A stretch of 64,000 nt of DNA, from the NCBI RefSeq assembly GCF_026341515.1, contig NZ_JAPEOK010000001.1, positions 7,812,001-7,876,000 on the forward strand. Direction: 5' to 3'. The notes beneath the pieces were generated by a model, which was not told where the DNA came from, searched no databases, and saw nothing but the letters and a program-made list of their open reading frames with translations. Position 1 is the first letter of the stretch; every line of letters starts with the position of its first letter. This DNA is from Streptomyces sp. NBC_00878 (lineage in GTDB: Bacteria; Actinomycetota; Actinomycetes; Streptomycetales; Streptomycetaceae). The translations under genes were made by a program, and so were the position numbers. This document shows positions 31,705 to 39,701 of the stretch, piece after piece.

Positions 31705-33351
31705 ATGACACTCTCAGGCCACCAGCATCAGTCGCACCACGCCCCCGAACTCCGCGCCGCCGCCCGTCACATCGGACGCCGCCGCTTCCTCACCGTCACG
31801 GGCGCGGCCGCCGCGCTCGCCTTCGCCACCAACCTGCCGACCGCGGGTGTGGCGGGCGCCGCCGAACTCGACGCGGCGAAGATCACCGACAACCCCTTCA
31901 CGCTCGGAGTCGCCTCCGGTGACCCGCTGCCCACCTCCGTGCTGCTGTGGACCCGGCTCGCGCCCACCCCGTACCAGGCCGACTCCGGTCTGCCGCCCCA
32001 ACGCGTCATCGTGCGCTGGGAGTTGGCCCGCGACGAACGCTTCAGACACATCGTCAGACGCGGCGCGGCCGTCGCCCACCCCGAGTTCCACCACTCCGTA
32101 CACGTCGAGGTCGGCCACCTCGACTCCGACCGGGTCTTCTACTACCGCTTCCGCGTGGGCAGTTGGGTCAGCGAGACCGCCCGTACCCGCACCGCGCCCT
32201 CGTCCCGCTCGGGCGTCTCCGAACTGACGCTGGCCGTGGTCTCCTGCCAGGCGTACCACGACGGGTACTTCACCCCGTTCGGCCATCTCGCCGAGGACGA
32301 CGTCGACGTGGTCTTCCACGTCGGTGACTACCTGTACGAGTACGCGGTCAACTCCGTGGGCGGCGTCCGCAATTACACCGACCGCGTGCTGCCCGACATC
32401 TTCAACCGGGAGACGATCACGCTGGAGGACTACCGGCTGCGGTACGCCCTCTACAAGACCGACCCCGACCTACAGGCCGTGCACGCCGTGCACCCCTTCG
32501 TCGTCACCTGGGACGACCACGAGACCGAGAACAACTACGCGGACGGCATCCCCGAGAACGACGTACCGCCGGAGGAGTTCCTGCTGCGCCGCGCCGCCGC
32601 GTACCGCTCGTACTGGGAGAACCTGCCGCTGCGCCACCCGCAGCGGCCCGAGGGCCCCGACATGCGGCTCTACCGCCGTCTGAACTGGGGTCGGCTCGCG
32701 CAGTTCGACATCCTCGACACCCGGCAGTACCGCACCGACCAGGCGAACGGTGACGGCTGGAAGACGCCCACCCCCGAGTCGGACGCCGAGTCGCAGACCC
32801 TGCCGGGGCTCGCCCAGGAGCGGTGGCTGACCGACGGCTGGAAACAGTCGAACGCGCTGTGGAACGTCGTACCGCAGCAGGTCGTCTTCGCCCGCCGCAA
32901 CCACGCCACCGCCGGCAACACCACCCTCAGCATGGATGCCTGGGACGGCTACCCCGCCTCCCGCAGGCGTCTCCTCGCGGGGGCCGAGGCGGCCGGTGTG
33001 GAGAACCTGATGGTGCTCACCGGTGACGTCCACGTGTCCTACGCCTTCGACATCAAGCAGGACTTCGCCGACCCGGGGTCGCGGACGCTGGGTACGGAGA
33101 TCGTCGCCACGTCGGTCACCAGTGGGCAGAACGGGGCCGCCCGGCCCGCCAACTGGGCGGGTTATCTTGCCGCCAACCCGCACATGAAGCACTACAACGG
33201 GCATCGGGGGTATTCGACGGTTCGTCTCGGGCGGGAACTTGCTCGGGTGGACTTCAAGACGGTGGCCGCCGTGACGACGCCGGGGGCTGCGATCACGACC
33301 GCCGCGTCCTTTGTCACCGAGGTGGGGGATCAGGGGTTGAAACCTGCGTAG
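31705..33351 (+). CDS. phoD: alkaline phosphatase D (PhoD family)
   Basis: Secreted phosphodiesterase/phosphatase of 548 residues exported by the Tat pathway: signal [17 protein letters not shown] with the RR-x-FLT motif, cleavage after AGA. Metal-binding blocks in order are [37 protein letters not shown] (the DDHE-x-N-N pattern) and [14 protein letters not shown] near residue 435. Usual length for the family is 500-570. ATG 31705 has a GGGGAGGG site. A PHO-like box upstream suggests phosphate-starvation control. Confidence 0.9.
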   Translation: MTLSGHQHQSHHAPELRAAARHIGRRRFLTVTGAAAALAFATNLPTAGVAGAAELDAAKITDNPFTLGVASGDPLPTSVLLWTRLAPTPYQADSGLPPQRVIVRWELARDERFRHIVRRGAAVAHPEFHHSVHVEVGHLDSDRVFYYRFRVGSWVSETARTRTAPSSRSGVSELTLAVVSCQAYHDGYFTPFGHLAEDDVDVVFHVGDYLYEYAVNSVGGVRNYTDRVLPDIFNRETITLEDYRLRYALYKTDPDLQAVHAVHPFVVTWDDHETENNYADGIPENDVPPEEFLLRRAAAYRSYWENLPLRHPQRPEGPDMRLYRRLNWGRLAQFDILDTRQYRTDQANGDGWKTPTPESDAESQTLPGLAQERWLTDGWKQSNALWNVVPQQVVFARRNHATAGNTTLSMDAWDGYPASRRRLLAGAEAAGVENLMVLTGDVHVSYAFDIKQDFADPGSRTLGTEIVATSVTSGQNGAARPANWAGYLAANPHMKHYNGHRGYSTVRLGRELARVDFKTVAAVTTPGAAITTAASFVTEVGDQGLKPA

Positions 33352-33396
33352 CGCTCGCGGCGGGAGGGGTGGGGGACTGCGGGTGGTTCGTTGGCC

Positions 33397-33467
33397 GCGG
33401 GCCGTCCGTGGCTGGGCGCGCCCCGCGGCGGAGCCGCAAATGGCACTGCCCCGCGCCCCTGAAGCCG
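33397..33467. repeat. dispersed Streptomyces repeat, variant
   Basis: GTCCGTGGCTGGGCGCGCCC then GGCACTGCCCCGCGCCCCTG is a variant of the element at 41376 and 55552. It fills the convergent gap between the PhoD and Gfo/Idh/MocA genes, a typical position for it. Confidence 0.6.
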
Positions 33468-33483
33468 ATAGCCGGGGCGTGCC

Positions 33484-34488
33484 TCAGTCGGTCACCTCGC
33501 CCGGATACGTGACGCCGACGCGGTTCCGTACCGCGTCGAGCGTTCGCATGACGGCCAGGGTGCCGTCCAGGGGGACCAAGGGGGACTCGGTCTCGCCCGC
33601 GCGGAGGCAGCGCATGACCTCGATCGCCTCGTGCTTGAGGCCGGCGCGGGTTCCGTCGGTCGCGCTCGCGGTGAACTCCTGCGGGTCGCGGCCGTCGCGG
33701 TGCAGTATGAAGCGGTCGGCGTGAAAGAAGCCGGACGGGATGTCGATGCGGCCCTCGGAACCGGTGACGGAGGCGGAGGTCGACGTGCCGCCGACGAGAG
33801 AGCAGTGCAACGAAGCGAGAGCACCGCTCTCCCACGAGAGCAGCATTCCCGTCTGGAGATCGACGCTCTCGTCGGAGAGCACCGCTCTCGCCAGCACCTC
33901 CGAAGGCTCCCCGAGCAGCAGGTGCGCGAACGACACCGGGTAGACGCCCAGGTCCAGCAGCGCACCGCCGCCCTGCGCCGGATCGCGCAGCCGGTGGGTG
34001 GGCGGGAAGGGCCCCGAAAGACCGAAGTCGGCCTGGACCGTGCGGACCTCACCGATCGCCCCCTCGTCGACCAGGGCCTTCAGACGCCGGATCAGCGGGT
34101 TGCAGTACATCCACATGGCCTCCATCAGGAAGCTCCCGCGCTCCTTCGCGAGGCCGACCAACTCCTCCGCCTCGCGCGCGTTCAGCGTGAACGCCTTCTC
34201 GCACAGCACGTTCCGCCCCGCATCGAGACAGAGCCCGGCCGCCGCCCGGTGCGCCGAGTGCGGAGTCGCGACGTACACCACATCCACGTCCTCGTCCGTC
34301 GCGAGGGCCTCCCAGTCGCCGTACGCCCGGGATATCCCGAACCGCTCCGCGAACGCCTTCGCCGACTCCTCGGTGCGCGACGCCACCGCGACGACCTCGG
34401 CGTCCGGCAGATCGATCAGATCCGCCGTGAACGCCGCGGCGATCCCGCCGGTCGCCAGCACACCCCACCGCACGCGTTCTCCCGCCAT
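33484..34488 (-). CDS. Gfo/Idh/MocA family oxidoreductase
   Basis: NAD(P)-dependent sugar- or polyol-type dehydrogenase of 334 residues. It has the N-terminal fold VRWGVLATGGIAAAFTADL (Rossmann loop), VYVATPHSAHR, VLCEKAFTLNAREAEEL (the EKP-like motif, here EKA) and a C-terminal domain with GGALLDLGVYPVSF. ATG 34488 has a GAGGGG site. Within its coding DNA at 33800-33887 lies a 19-nt periodic motif (see findings). Confidence 0.88.
   Translation of the reverse strand: MAGERVRWGVLATGGIAAAFTADLIDLPDAEVVAVASRTEESAKAFAERFGISRAYGDWEALATDEDVDVVYVATPHSAHRAAAGLCLDAGRNVLCEKAFTLNAREAEELVGLAKERGSFLMEAMWMYCNPLIRRLKALVDEGAIGEVRTVQADFGLSGPFPPTHRLRDPAQGGGALLDLGVYPVSFAHLLLGEPSEVLARAVLSDESVDLQTGMLLSWESGALASLHCSLVGGTSTSASVTGSEGRIDIPSGFFHADRFILHRDGRDPQEFTASATDGTRAGLKHEAIEVMRCLRAGETESPLVPLDGTLAVMRTLDAVRNRVGVTYPGEVTD
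33800..33887. repeat. five GAGC-N3-GCTC-type units inside the Gfo/Idh/MocA gene
   Basis: Units start at 33800, 33819, 33838, 33858 and 33877, with spacings of 19, 19, 20 and 19. Two are perfect (GAGCACCGCTC) and the others partial (GAGCAGTGCAA, GAGCAGCATTC, GATCGACGCTC). The stretch codes for ordinary-looking residues of the oxidoreductase. The same motif and period form the intergenic array at 37150. Confidence 0.65.
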
Positions 34489-34623
34489 CCCCAACCCCTC
34501 GCTCCATGAGCACGATCACCGAGCCGGGGCCCCGAACGTGGCCGACGACTCGGACGCGATGGTCTCGACCACCTGTACGAGCTGAGAGCATAGGTGCCGT
34601 ATTCCACAAAAAGGGAGGGGCAC

Positions 34624-36018
34624 ATGTCCGAGCGTGGCCGCACCACGCGGGACCAGGACGGCCCGGAGGGGCACATACCGAGCGCGGCCGTCGCCGAGGC
34701 CGTAACCGAGACGGTCAACGAAGAGACCGCGACCGGCGCCGCCGCGACCGCCGACGCGGTGCCGCCGGTGCCGCTGCCCGTACCGCCGCCGACGGCCCGC
34801 CGTTCCGTGGGGCTCCTCGTCACCCTCGTCCTCGGCGGCCTCACCGCCGTACCGCCGCTGTCCATGGACATGTACCTCCCGGCGCTCCCGGAGGTCACCG
34901 ACGCACTGCACGCGTCCGCGGCCACCGTGCAGCTGACGCTCACCTCGTGCCTCGCCGGGATGGCGCTCGGGCAACTGGTCGTCGGCCCGATGAGCGACAA
35001 GTGGGGGCGCAGACGGCCGCTGATCGCCGGGCTGCTCGTCTACATCGTCGCCACCGCCGTGTGCGCGTTCGCGCCCACCATCGAACTCCTCGTCGCCTTC
35101 CGGCTGCTCCAGGGCCTCGCGGGCGCCGCCGGAATCGTGATCGCCCGGGCCGTCGTACGCGACCTCTACGACGGCGTCGACATGGCCCGCTTCTTCTCCA
35201 CGCTCATGCTCATCTCCGGGGTCGCGCCGATCATCGCGCCGCTCATCGGCGGACAGGTACTGCGGATCACCGACTGGCGAGGCGTCTTCTACATCCTCAC
35301 CGCCGTCGGTGTCGTACTGACCGTCGTCGTCTGGCGGATGCTGCCCGAGACGCTCGCGCCCGAGCACCGCCACAGCGGCGGCACCGTCGAAGCGCTGCGC
35401 ACCATGCGGGGACTGCTCGCCGACCGCGTCTTCACCGGCTACATGCTCACCGGCGGCTTCGCGTTCGCGGCGCTCTTCGCGTACATCTCGGCCTCGCCGT
35501 TCGTGGTCCAGGAGATCTACGGCGCCTCCCCGCAGACGTACAGCATCCTCTTCGGCGTCAACTCCATCGGCCTCGTGGCCGTCGGCCAGATCAACGGCAA
35601 ACTGCTCGTCGGCCGGGTCAGCCTCGACAAGGTCCTCTCCGTCGGCCTCGCGATCATCACCACCGCCTCGGCCGCGCTGCTGCTGATGGCGAGCGGGGTC
35701 TTCGGCGAGGTCGGCCTCGTCCCGATCGCCGTCGGCCTGTTCGTCCTCATGTCCGCGATGACCCTGTGCATGCCCAACACCAACGCGCTCGCCCTCATGC
35801 GCACCCGGCACGCCGCGGGCTCCGCCTCCGCGCTGCTCGGTACGTCCTCCTTCCTCGTCGGCGCGCTCGCCACACCCCTGGTCGGCATCGCAGGTGAGCA
35901 CACCGCGGTCCCGATGGCCGTCGTCCAACTGGCGTGTTCACTGGTGGCCGTCGGCTGCTTCGTGGGACTGTGCCGTCCCTGGCGGATACAGGCGGACGCG
36001 AAGGGAGTGGCGAGCTGA
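34624..36018 (+). CDS. MFS drug exporter, Bcr/CflA type
   Basis: A 464-residue transporter with 12 hydrophobic segments after an Ala/Pro/Glu-rich N-terminal extension of about 60 residues. VLGGLTAVPPLSMDMYLPALP, TSCLAGMALGQLVVGPMSDKWGRRRPL and ARAVVRDLYDG are Bcr/CflA-type motifs. ATG 34624 has a GGGAGGGG site. The extension, rich in Thr/Ala/Pro, is unusual for the family. It overlaps the downstream hydrolase start region by a few bases. Confidence 0.9.
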   Translation: MSERGRTTRDQDGPEGHIPSAAVAEAVTETVNEETATGAAATADAVPPVPLPVPPPTARRSVGLLVTLVLGGLTAVPPLSMDMYLPALPEVTDALHASAATVQLTLTSCLAGMALGQLVVGPMSDKWGRRRPLIAGLLVYIVATAVCAFAPTIELLVAFRLLQGLAGAAGIVIARAVVRDLYDGVDMARFFSTLMLISGVAPIIAPLIGGQVLRITDWRGVFYILTAVGVVLTVVVWRMLPETLAPEHRHSGGTVEALRTMRGLLADRVFTGYMLTGGFAFAALFAYISASPFVVQEIYGASPQTYSILFGVNSIGLVAVGQINGKLLVGRVSLDKVLSVGLAIITTASAALLLMASGVFGEVGLVPIAVGLFVLMSAMTLCMPNTNALALMRTRHAAGSASALLGTSSFLVGALATPLVGIAGEHTAVPMAVVQLACSLVAVGCFVGLCRPWRIQADAKGVAS

Positions 36019-37151
36019 GCGCACCGCGACTGCGCCCCGGCACACCGGAACGAGCCGGGCTGGACCCCGGCGAACTGGACCGTCTCGTACGGGAGTTCCG
36101 GCGGCTCACCGACGGGGACCGGCCCTGGGCCGCGGGCGCCGTACTGGTCGCCGGACGCGGACCCGTGATCGCCGTCGAGGAGGCGGTGGGGTGGGCCGTG
36201 CGGTACGCCGCCTACGACGAGGCGACCGACACGGGTGTGGAGCTGGCGCGCGAGGCCCGCGTCCCGATGACCGCGGACACCGTCTTCGACCTGGCGTCCC
36301 TCACGAAGCTCTTCACGACCGTGGCCGCGGCGCAGCAGCTGGAGCGCGGCACACTCGGCGTCGACGCGCGGGTCGGAGCGTATCTGCCGGACTTCGTCGC
36401 GGCCGTCGAGTACGGGATCACCGTGCGGCACCTGCTCACCCACACCTCCGGGCTGCGGCCCGAACTCCCGCTGTACGACTGCCGGGACAGCAGGGCGCGG
36501 CTCGCCCTGCTGCGGGCCGAGCGGCCGCTGACTCCGCCGGGCGAGGTGTACGGCTACTCGGACCTCAACATGCTGCTCCTCCAGCACGTTCTGGAACGGA
36601 TCACCCGGAGCCCGCTGGACGTCCTCGTCCGGGACGGCATCACCCGGCCGCTCGGGATGACGGCCACCGCGTTCGGACCCTGCCCGGGCGCGGCCGCGAC
36701 CGAGGACCAGCGACGGCCCTGGGCCAAGGCGGACCGGGGGATGCTGCGGGGCGAGGTCCACGACGAGAACGCCTGGGCGCTCGGCGGCGTCGCCGGTCAC
36801 GCCGGCCTCTTCTCGACGGCGGGCGATCTGGCGGTCTTCTGCCGCACGCTGCTGGCGGGCGGTTCCTACGGCACCGCCCGCATCCTCGGCCCCGACCACG
36901 TCGAACTCCTCCTCTCACCGCCCGGCCTCGGCTTCGCCCTCGACCAGCCCTGGTTCATGGGCGACCTCGCCGGCCACGGCGCCGCGGGCCACACGGGCTT
37001 CACGGGTACGTCACTGGTGCTGGACCCGTCGACGGACACGTTCCTGGTACTCCTGGCGAACACGGTCCACCCGCGCCGCAGGCCCCCGGACAACGGCCCC
37101 CGGGCGAGGGCGGGGACGTGGCTGGCGCGGGCGGTACGGGGGGTGGCGTGA
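36015..37151 (+). CDS. beta-lactamase-fold serine hydrolase
   Basis: A class C beta-lactamase/esterase-like protein of 378 residues with DLASLTKLFTT (Ser-x2-Lys), YGYSDLNM (Tyr-Ser-x equivalent) and HTGFTGTS near the C terminus. No signal peptide is obvious, so it is probably cytosolic. The start is uncertain: the frame runs through upstream GTG codons (35934, 35970), but a perfect AAGGGAG site lies 7 nt before a CTG at 36015 whose second base begins the upstream stop (CTGA), like the usual ATGA/GTGA coupling. I chose CTG 36015. Confidence 0.75.
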   Translation: MSAPRLRPGTPERAGLDPGELDRLVREFRRLTDGDRPWAAGAVLVAGRGPVIAVEEAVGWAVRYAAYDEATDTGVELAREARVPMTADTVFDLASLTKLFTTVAAAQQLERGTLGVDARVGAYLPDFVAAVEYGITVRHLLTHTSGLRPELPLYDCRDSRARLALLRAERPLTPPGEVYGYSDLNMLLLQHVLERITRSPLDVLVRDGITRPLGMTATAFGPCPGAAATEDQRRPWAKADRGMLRGEVHDENAWALGGVAGHAGLFSTAGDLAVFCRTLLAGGSYGTARILGPDHVELLLSPPGLGFALDQPWFMGDLAGHGAAGHTGFTGTSLVLDPSTDTFLVLLANTVHPRRRPPDNGPRARAGTWLARAVRGVA

Positions 37152-37415
37152 GCGGGGCGTGTCATGGTGAGCGGGGCTCTGATTTGTGAGCGGCGCTCCG
37201 GCCGGAGAGCAGTGCTCTGACATGTGAGCGGCGCTCTGGGCCGTGATCAGTGTTCTCGATGGTCGGCACCGCGCTGGTTCGTGAGCGATGTTCTGACGCG
37301 TGAGCAGCGCTCCGGGTTGTGGTCAGTGCTCTCGACAGGCGGTGCCGCGTGCATTTGTGAGCAGTGCTCCCGTGCGTGATCACTGCTCTCTTCTGTGAGC
37401 GCTGCTCACCCGGCT
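37150..37415. repeat. 14-unit 19-nt palindromic tandem array
   Basis: Fourteen units start every 19 nt from 37150 to 37397. The consensus core is GAGC-N3-GCTC, for example GAGCAGTGCTC (37207, 37359), GAGCGGCGCTC (37188, 37226), GAGCGCTGCTC (37397). Variants replace one arm base (GATC, GGTC, TTC). The units at 37264 and 37340 lost the core but kept the spacing and resemble each other (CGGCACCGCGC, CGGTGCCGCGT, 76 nt apart). The array fills the gap between the beta-lactamase-fold hydrolase and the Rsm22-like gene and reaches 30 bp from the latter's start. Confidence 0.9.
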
Positions 37416-37444
37416 CACTCCGGCGCCCCTCGTAGAATTCCCCC

Positions 37445-38515
37445 GTGACCGCCCCAGTTTCCCGACTCTCCCCAGCTGAGACCCTGCGCGTGGCCCTGGC
37501 GGGGCTGCTCGACGGGCTGCCGCCGAAAGCGGCCGCGCAGGCCGTCGAGCGGCTGATCGCGAACTATCGGGGGATCACCCCGACCGACGCCCCGATCCTG
37601 CGCGACCGCGCGGACGTGGCCGCGTACGCCGCGTACCGGATGCCCGCGACCTTCGAGGCGGTGCGGGCCGCGCTCGACGCCTTCGCGGACGTCGTGCCGG
37701 AATGGGCGCCGGGCAGTCAGGTGGACATCGGCGGCGGGACGGGCGCGGCGACCTGGGCCGTGAACGCCACCTGGCCCGAGGAGCGGCCGGTGACCGTGCT
37801 CGACTGGGCCGAACCCGCACTCGCCCTCGGCCGTGAACTCGCCTCGCGGAACCCGTTGTTGAAGTCGGCCGAGTGGCACCGCTCTCGTATCGGAGCGGCG
37901 CTCACTATCGAGAGCACTGATCTCGTCACGGTGTCGTACGTCCTCGGCGAGCTCACCGAGCAGGCCCGCTCAGCCGTCGTGGACGCCGCCGCGACCGCCG
38001 CCCAGGCCGTCGTGATCATCGAGCCCGGCACACCGGACGGATACGCCCGCGTCATCGAGGCCCGCGACCGGCTCATCGGCGCCGGCTTCCGCATCGCCGC
38101 CCCCTGCCCGCACAGCGCCGCCTGCCCGATCGTCCCCGGCGAGGACTGGTGTCACTTCTCGGCCCGGGTCAGCCGTTCCTCGCTGCACCGGCAGGTCAAG
38201 GGCGGCTCACTGGCGTACGAGGACGAGAAGTTCAGCTACGTCGCCGCCGCCCGCTTCCCAGCGACCTCCATCTCGACCTCGACTTCCGCCCCCGTCCCCG
38301 CCCCGTCCCGGGTCGTACGGCGGCCGCAGGTCCGTAAGGGGCAGGTGCTCCTCGACCTGTGCGAGGCCGAGGAGCAGTTGCGCCGCTCGACCGTGACGAA
38401 GCGCCACGGCCTCCTCTACAAAGCGGCCCGCGACGCGGACTGGGGCGACGCCTGGCCGCCGACGGCCCTCGCCGAACCCGCTGAGCCTTCCGGGCCCGCC
38501 GGGTCCTCGGACTAA
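37445..38515 (+). CDS. Rsm22-like SAM-dependent methyltransferase
   Basis: A 356-residue methyltransferase of the small-ribosomal-subunit Rsm22 family. It has the SAM site VDIGGGTGAATWAV (about residues 93-106), VLDWAEPALALG, LVTVSYVLGEL and four cysteines in APCPHSAACP and GEDWCHFSARV that fit a metal or Fe-S site of this family. A Ser/Thr/Pro stretch precedes the C-terminal KRHGLLYKAARDADWGD. GTG 37445 has little upstream signal other than the array. Coding bases 37874-37922 hold three more units of the 19-nt motif. Confidence 0.85.
   Translation: MTAPVSRLSPAETLRVALAGLLDGLPPKAAAQAVERLIANYRGITPTDAPILRDRADVAAYAAYRMPATFEAVRAALDAFADVVPEWAPGSQVDIGGGTGAATWAVNATWPEERPVTVLDWAEPALALGRELASRNPLLKSAEWHRSRIGAALTIESTDLVTVSYVLGELTEQARSAVVDAAATAAQAVVIIEPGTPDGYARVIEARDRLIGAGFRIAAPCPHSAACPIVPGEDWCHFSARVSRSSLHRQVKGGSLAYEDEKFSYVAAARFPATSISTSTSAPVPAPSRVVRRPQVRKGQVLLDLCEAEEQLRRSTVTKRHGLLYKAARDADWGDAWPPTALAEPAEPSGPAGSSD
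37874..37922. repeat. three 19-nt-spaced motif units inside the Rsm22-like gene
   Basis: Units at 37874 (TGGCACCGCTC, partial), 37893 (GAGCGGCGCTC, perfect) and 37912 (GAGCACTGATC, partial) have the same 19-nt spacing as the array upstream, but within codons for SRIGAALTIESTDLV. Confidence 0.6.
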
Positions 38516-38683
38516 GGCTTGTCCCGCCTTGGCCGCAGTGTCGCCCGGGCCGGGCACGGGGAACGGGCTGAGCTGCTGTTGCAGCTCGGAGTAGTGGCGG
38601 TGGCGGGGCTGCCGAATCTGAGGCTGCCCGGGTGGTCGGCTGAGACGCGGGTGGTCGGTCGAGAGCTGAGCGGGACCGGCCGC

Positions 38684-38759
38684 GCCCGGTGCGGCAGCAG
38701 GGCCCCGGTACGGCAGCGGAGCCCCGATACGGCAGCGGAGCCCCGATACGGCAGCAGGG
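38684..38759. repeat. four-unit 19-nt tandem repeat downstream of the Rsm22-like gene
   Basis: Four 19-nt units (about CCCCGATACGGCAGCGGAG) run from 38684 to 38759, with a few substitutions between them. The sequence is unrelated to the 37150 array but has the same period. It leads directly into a strong terminator hairpin. Confidence 0.85.
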
Positions 38760-38790
38760 CCCGGACCGCTCGTCGCGGTCCGGGCCCTGC
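38754..38790. terminator. strong bidirectional terminator hairpin
   Basis: GCAGGGCCCGGACCGC and its exact complement (16-bp arms) around a 5-nt loop, between the convergent Rsm22-like and DUF6243 genes. No T tract is needed for a GC stem of this strength. Confidence 0.8.
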
Positions 38791-38822
38791 CCCGTGCGGT
38801 GCCCCCCTGCGGCGGCGGTGCG

Positions 38823-39038
38823 TCAGCTCTGTGCGGTGTCGTCGCCCGCCTGCCCGGCACCCTCGGCTGCGCCTGCCTTCTCGCGCATCTTGCGCACCAG
38901 CTCCGCCTTCTGGTCGGCTGCACTCTGGCGGTCGAGGTTGCGGTACGGACCGTTGTTCTGCCGTTCGGCGCGGGACAGCTTCTTGCGCTGGCCGCCGCCC
39001 ATGCCCACGGGGTTGTTGATGTTCTTGCTCACGGTCAC
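38823..39038 (-). CDS. DUF6243 family small protein
   Basis: A 71-residue basic protein beginning MTVSKNINNPVGMGGGQRKK, then LSRAERQNNGPYRNLDRQ and DQKAELVRKMREKA. It resembles the DUF6243 small proteins that are widespread and of unknown function in Streptomyces. GTG 39038 has a GGGAGAA site. A second, longer paralog is encoded just upstream, so the two probably arose by duplication. Confidence 0.75.
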   Translation of the reverse strand: MTVSKNINNPVGMGGGQRKKLSRAERQNNGPYRNLDRQSAADQKAELVRKMREKAGAAEGAGQAGDDTAQS

Positions 39039-39271
39039 GGGTTCTCCCGGTAGTGAAGTGAAGTGATCTACGGATTCATCGGTGGGGGACGGGCGGCGAC
39101 GTCGAAGGACGTCAGCAGGGGCCCGTCACGCTCTCACTCGTAAATCGGCGTCTGGAAGAACATGGCAAAGACGTTACCCGGTTCCGTCGGCCCCGCACAC
39201 CAACCTTTTCGCCGCCCCGGCATCGGCCGGGCCTTCGGCGAGCGTCTGGGGTCAACTGATTCTGTCGCTGT

Positions 39272-39562
39272 TCAGGACGTCTCGCCGGTCGGGTCCTCCC
39301 GCGCGTCCCGTGCGTCGAGGGCCGTCTCTTCCCGGGTCGCGTTCTCCCGGGTCGCGTCCTCCCGGGTCGAGTCCGCCTGCGTCGCGTTCTCCCGGGCCGT
39401 ACGGCTTTCCTGGAGCTTGCGCAGCAGTTCCCGTTTCTGGGCCTGTGGGTCGAGTCCCGCGCCGACGGGCTTGCCTCGGCCGCCGCCGCGCAGCGCCTTG
39501 CGGCCCAGGTTGCTGCGGGTGCCGCCGACTCCGAGCATGTTTCCGGATCCACCTCGGCTCAC
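39272..39562 (-). CDS. DUF6243-like small protein with repetitive C terminus
   Basis: A 96-residue paralog of the gene at 38823. The N terminus MSRGGSGNMLGVGGTRSN and AQKRELLRKLQES are shared in style (LVRKM/LLRKL). The C-terminal third is a five-residue repeat (REDAT, RENAT) encoded by a 15-nt tandem repeat. GTG 39562 has a good GAGGAG site. It is divergent from a TetR gene, with palindromes in between. Function unknown. Confidence 0.65.
   Translation of the reverse strand: MSRGGSGNMLGVGGTRSNLGRKALRGGGRGKPVGAGLDPQAQKRELLRKLQESRTARENATQADSTREDATRENATREETALDARDAREDPTGETS
39331..39390 (-). repeat. 15-nt tandem repeat in the DUF6243-like gene
   Basis: Four units of about 15 nt (CCCGGGTCGCGTTCT and variants) encode the R-E-[DN]-A-T repeats of the small protein. 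The unit length is a multiple of three, so copies can be gained or lost without a frameshift. Confidence 0.75.
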
Positions 39563-39592
39563 GACAGGTCTCCTCTCGCTCTGCGACTCACC

Positions 39593-39622
39593 TTGTGTAT
39601 CGCCTTGTGTATCGCCTTGCGT
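39593..39622. repeat. 12-nt direct repeat, three copies
   Basis: CTTGTGTATCGC occurs twice in succession and a third copy has CTTGCGTA. It lies in the divergent gap between the DUF6243-like and TetR genes, next to the palindromes at 39625. Confidence 0.6.
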
Positions 39623-39624
39623 AA

Positions 39625-39680
39625 CGAGACGGTTCGTCTCGAATATGTCTCATCACTGTCCGGCGAGACGTACCGTCTTG
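39625..39680. promoter_or_regulatory. two CGAGACG-N3-CGTCTCG dyads, TetR operator candidates
   Basis: CGAGACGGTTCGTCTCG (39625-39641) is perfect and CGAGACGTACCGTCTTG (39664-39680) has one mismatch; they start 39 nt apart, upstream of the TetR start at 39702. Two equal dyads in an autoregulated TetR promoter are the likeliest explanation. Confidence 0.7.
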
Positions 39681-39701
39681 TCAACCTGATAAATTCGACG
39701 C

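Noticed and set aside
37150-37415. The 19-nt array as a CRISPR array
   Set aside because: The period is far too short for repeat plus spacer, the inter-core segments are only 8 nt, and no cas genes are present.
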